Part shown: positions 24,555 through 26,221 of the stretch, piece by piece
Layout: every line of letters begins with the position of its first letter
How positions within the stretch are numbered: position 1 is the stretch's first letter
DNA from: Solobacterium sp. UBA1761
GTDB taxonomy: Bacteria > Bacillota_I > Bacilli_A > Erysipelotrichales > Erysipelotrichaceae
Assembly (NCBI GenBank): GCA_002315565.1
Contig: DCHD01000043.1
Span: 38,224 to 64,444 of the forward strand
DNA: 26,221 bases
Direction: 5' to 3'
The notes under the pieces: model-generated
What the model was told of the DNA's origin: nothing
Database searches by the model: none
What the model saw: the letters and a program-made list of their open reading frames with translations, nothing else
Program-made: the position numbers and the translations under genes

Positions 24555-24561
24555 TTGTTCT

Positions 24562-24594
24562 TAAAAATTTAAGCAGGTATTACCCTACTTAAAT
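24562..24594 (-). terminator. Intrinsic terminator after dnaJ
   Basis: An 11 bp stem with one G-T pair (arms 24584-24594 and 24567-24577) and a 6-base loop is followed by five T on the minus strand. The first arm contains the dnaJ TAG stop (24587-24585). It separates dnaK-dnaJ from clpB, which then has its own CIRCE-controlled start. Confidence 0.8.
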
Positions 24595-25703
24595 GTTTTT
24601 TTGAATTTTTCAAAGATTGATTCTTCACCATTATCTTTAAGCTGCTGATAAAGTGCTTTTTCATTCTTTGAGATCTTTGTCGGAATGACAACATTGACAA
24701 TTACATACTGGTCACCCATATTGGAACTTCTTAAATCTTTTACACCGTAACCTTTTAGTCTCAGTTTTGTTCCCGGTTGAGTACCTGCAGGAATTGTAAG
24801 TTCTACATCTCCGTGTACTGTAGGTACATCTACTTTAGTACCCAGCGTTGCATCAACTGCTGATACCGGTACTTCAATATAGATATTGTTGCCCTGTCTT
24901 TCAAAGTGTTCATGAGCTCTGACATTGATTTCAATGTAGAGATCACCATTTCCACCACCGTTTGTGCCGTGTTCACCATATCCGGAAAGTCTGATCTGCT
25001 GACCTGATGTGATGCCTGCAGGAATAGATACTTCGACTTCCTCTTTTGTATTGGTGTATCCGCGTCCGTTACAGTGCGGACATCTTTTCTTGATATACTT
25101 TCCTGTACCACCGCAATCAGGACATGCTGCCATCTGTCTTACATAACCAAATGGAGTTCTCGCCTGTTTTTGAACCTGACCTGATCCGTTACAGTTTGGA
25201 CAGTTCGAAATATCAGATGAACTTGCAGCACCTGTACCGGAACAGTTAGGACAACTCTTGTCATATGAAACACTGATTGTCTTTTCAACACCATGTACAG
25301 CATCAAGGAAATCAATAGTCATTGACATATAGCGGTTTTCACCACGTATCGGACCAGAACGGCTTCTTGAAGAAGAACCGCCTCCAAATCCAAAGTTTGA
25401 AAATCCGCCCATTCCACCAAACAGGTCTGAGAAGATATCGGAGAAATCACCCATGTTGCTGGAGAATCCCTGGCCCATACCTTCCATTCCTGCATGACCA
25501 AACTGGTCATAGGTAGATTTCTTTTCAGGATCTGACAGAACAGAATAAGCTTCATTTATTTCTTTGAACTTTTCTTCTGCTCCTGCCTCTTTATTTACAT
25601 CGGGATGATATTTTTTAGCCAGTGTACGATAGGCTTTCTTTATATCTGCATCCGATGCGCCTTTAGACAGTCCAAGGACCTCATAATAGTCTCTCTTGGC
25701 CAA
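24585..25703 (-). CDS. dnaJ: Chaperone protein DnaJ
   Basis: DnaJ delivers substrates to DnaK and stimulates its ATPase. The 372-residue product has a J domain (1-70) with the HPD motif at 33-35, a Gly/Phe-rich region (about 74-125), and a zinc-binding domain with four CxxCxGxG repeats (CPNCSGTG, CPNCNGSG, CPDCGGTG, CPHCNGRG). The C-terminal substrate-binding domains then follow. The start chosen is TTG 25703, which gives MAKRDYYEVLG as in relatives and lies eight bases after AAGGAGG. A GTG at 25712 is part of that Shine-Dalgarno sequence and would be a poor start. It follows dnaK by 30 bases in the same operon. Confidence 0.96.
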   Translation of the reverse strand: MAKRDYYEVLGLSKGASDADIKKAYRTLAKKYHPDVNKEAGAEEKFKEINEAYSVLSDPEKKSTYDQFGHAGMEGMGQGFSSNMGDFSDIFSDLFGGMGGFSNFGFGGGSSSRSRSGPIRGENRYMSMTIDFLDAVHGVEKTISVSYDKSCPNCSGTGAASSSDISNCPNCNGSGQVQKQARTPFGYVRQMAACPDCGGTGKYIKKRCPHCNGRGYTNTKEEVEVSIPAGITSGQQIRLSGYGEHGTNGGGNGDLYIEINVRAHEHFERQGNNIYIEVPVSAVDATLGTKVDVPTVHGDVELTIPAGTQPGTKLRLKGYGVKDLRSSNMGDQYVIVNVVIPTKISKNEKALYQQLKDNGEESIFEKFKKTFK

Positions 25704-25733
25704 AACAATCACCTCCTTTTAAAGTTTGTCTTA

Positions 25734-26221
25734 TTATTTCTGTTTGAAATCTGCATCAATTACATCATCATCTGCATTGCCCTGTGCTGATGCACCTGGG
25801 TTGGCCTGTTCCTGCTGAGCCTGCTGCTGATACATAGCTTCTGCCATAGCCTGACTTGCCTTTTCAAGTTCATCAAGTTTAGTTCTTAATGTATCATAGT
25901 CATTCTCATCACAAGCCTTCTGTAACTGATCCCTTAATTCCTGAACCTGTTTCTTCTGGTCTTCAGTTACATTCTGGTTGTCAGACTTGAGTGTTTCATC
26001 AATCTGAGCAATGAATGATTCTGCCTTGTTCTTTAATTCAATTTCTTCTTTTCTCTTTTCATCAGCTGCCTTGTTGTCTTCAGCATCTTTAACCATTCTG
26101 TCAATTTCTTCATCGGAAAGTCCGTTTGAGTTAGAGATAGTGATTTCCTGTTTCTTGTTGGTAGCCTTATCAAGAGCACTTACATGAACGATACCGTTAA
26201 CGTCGATATCAAATTTAACTT
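25734..26221 (-). CDS. dnaK: Chaperone protein DnaK, C-terminal part
   Basis: Only the last 162 codons, including the stop, of this Hsp70 chaperone are in the window. The frame continues past the right edge. The visible part starts in the beta-sandwich substrate-binding domain (VKFDIDVNGIVHVSALDKATNKKQEITISN) and continues through the helical lid (about GLSDEEIDRMV to the KLDELEKASQAMAEAMYQ region). A Gln/Ala/Gly-rich linker and the acidic tail DDDVIDADFKQK follow. The acidic DDDVIDADF end is typical of bacterial DnaK. dnaJ follows, and upstream hrcA and grpE would be expected but are not visible. Confidence 0.96.
   Translation of the reverse strand, partial: VKFDIDVNGIVHVSALDKATNKKQEITISNSNGLSDEEIDRMVKDAEDNKAADEKRKEEIELKNKAESFIAQIDETLKSDNQNVTEDQKKQVQELRDQLQKACDENDYDTLRTKLDELEKASQAMAEAMYQQQAQQEQANPGASAQGNADDDVIDADFKQK

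Noticed and set aside
24555..24584. CtsR operator upstream of clpB
   Set aside because: No direct heptad repeat of the CtsR type could be seen. The hairpin there is the dnaJ terminator.
1..26221. CRISPR arrays, insertion sequences, prophage genes, tRNAs, toxin-antitoxin pairs or riboswitches
   Set aside because: I found no regularly spaced repeats, transposase or integrase motifs, tRNA-like segments or known riboswitch signatures. All larger gaps are explained by rnpB, promoters or terminators.

Overview
The window looks like a chromosomal core region of a low-GC, anaerobic, Gram-positive bacterium (Bacillota). A fermentative pyruvate:ferredoxin oxidoreductase, GpsB next to RNase P RNA, RecU followed by a class A penicillin-binding protein, a pgsA-recA-rny-ymdB block and a HrcA-type CIRCE site all point that way. 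The gene order and sequence style suggest a gut Erysipelotrichia-like lineage. That assignment is an inference, because no database search was possible. I see no tRNA, insertion sequence, prophage, CRISPR array or clear sign of recent transfer.

Layout. 1-2676 (-): pyruvate:ferredoxin oxidoreductase, cut at the left edge so that its C-terminus is missing. 2733-3725 (-): a sugar-transfer-associated ATP-grasp protein of unknown substrate. 3766-7861 (-): pgsA, recA, rny and ymdB, with a promoter before pgsA and another before rny. 7955-8284 (-): RNase P RNA, overlapping the end of gpsB (8280-8594, -). 8688-12435 (+): recU and a PBP1A-like cell wall synthase with a long C-terminal extension. 12498-13343 (+): a Cof-type HAD phosphatase, convergent with the next operon. 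13365-16319 (-): truB, a single-domain RibF, an RsmB/NOP-family rRNA methyltransferase and an Asp23 protein, tightly packed. 16340-17891 (+): a TtcA-like sulfurtransferase overlapping a radical SAM/SPASM protein. 17864-18553 (-): a degenerate SpoU/TrmH protein whose 3' end overlaps the radical SAM gene. 18626-21946 (+): a large fused ABC ATPase-permease. 21973-26221 (-): clpB behind a CIRCE element, then dnaJ and the 3' end of dnaK (transcribed dnaK, dnaJ, clpB).

How the genes work together. The window is mostly housekeeping: phospholipid synthesis, recombination, RNA decay and maturation, division and wall growth, RNA modification and protein quality control. The stretch from 13.7 to 18.6 kb is rich in RNA-modification genes (rsmF-like, truB, TtcA-like, TrmH-like). 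The paired radical SAM protein may belong to the same theme.

The most striking pattern is in translation starts. Four genes that begin transcription units (ATP-grasp, truB, TtcA-like, ABC transporter) have a perfect TATAAT exactly six bases before the start codon and no Shine-Dalgarno sequence. This suggests leaderless mRNAs. A fifth (TrmH-like) has a near match. In the truB/TtcA-like pair, both start codons sit symmetrically around one palindromic -10 element of eight bases. Genes inside operons instead carry good Shine-Dalgarno sites. A second recurring pattern is that intrinsic terminators are built into, or directly against, stop codons.
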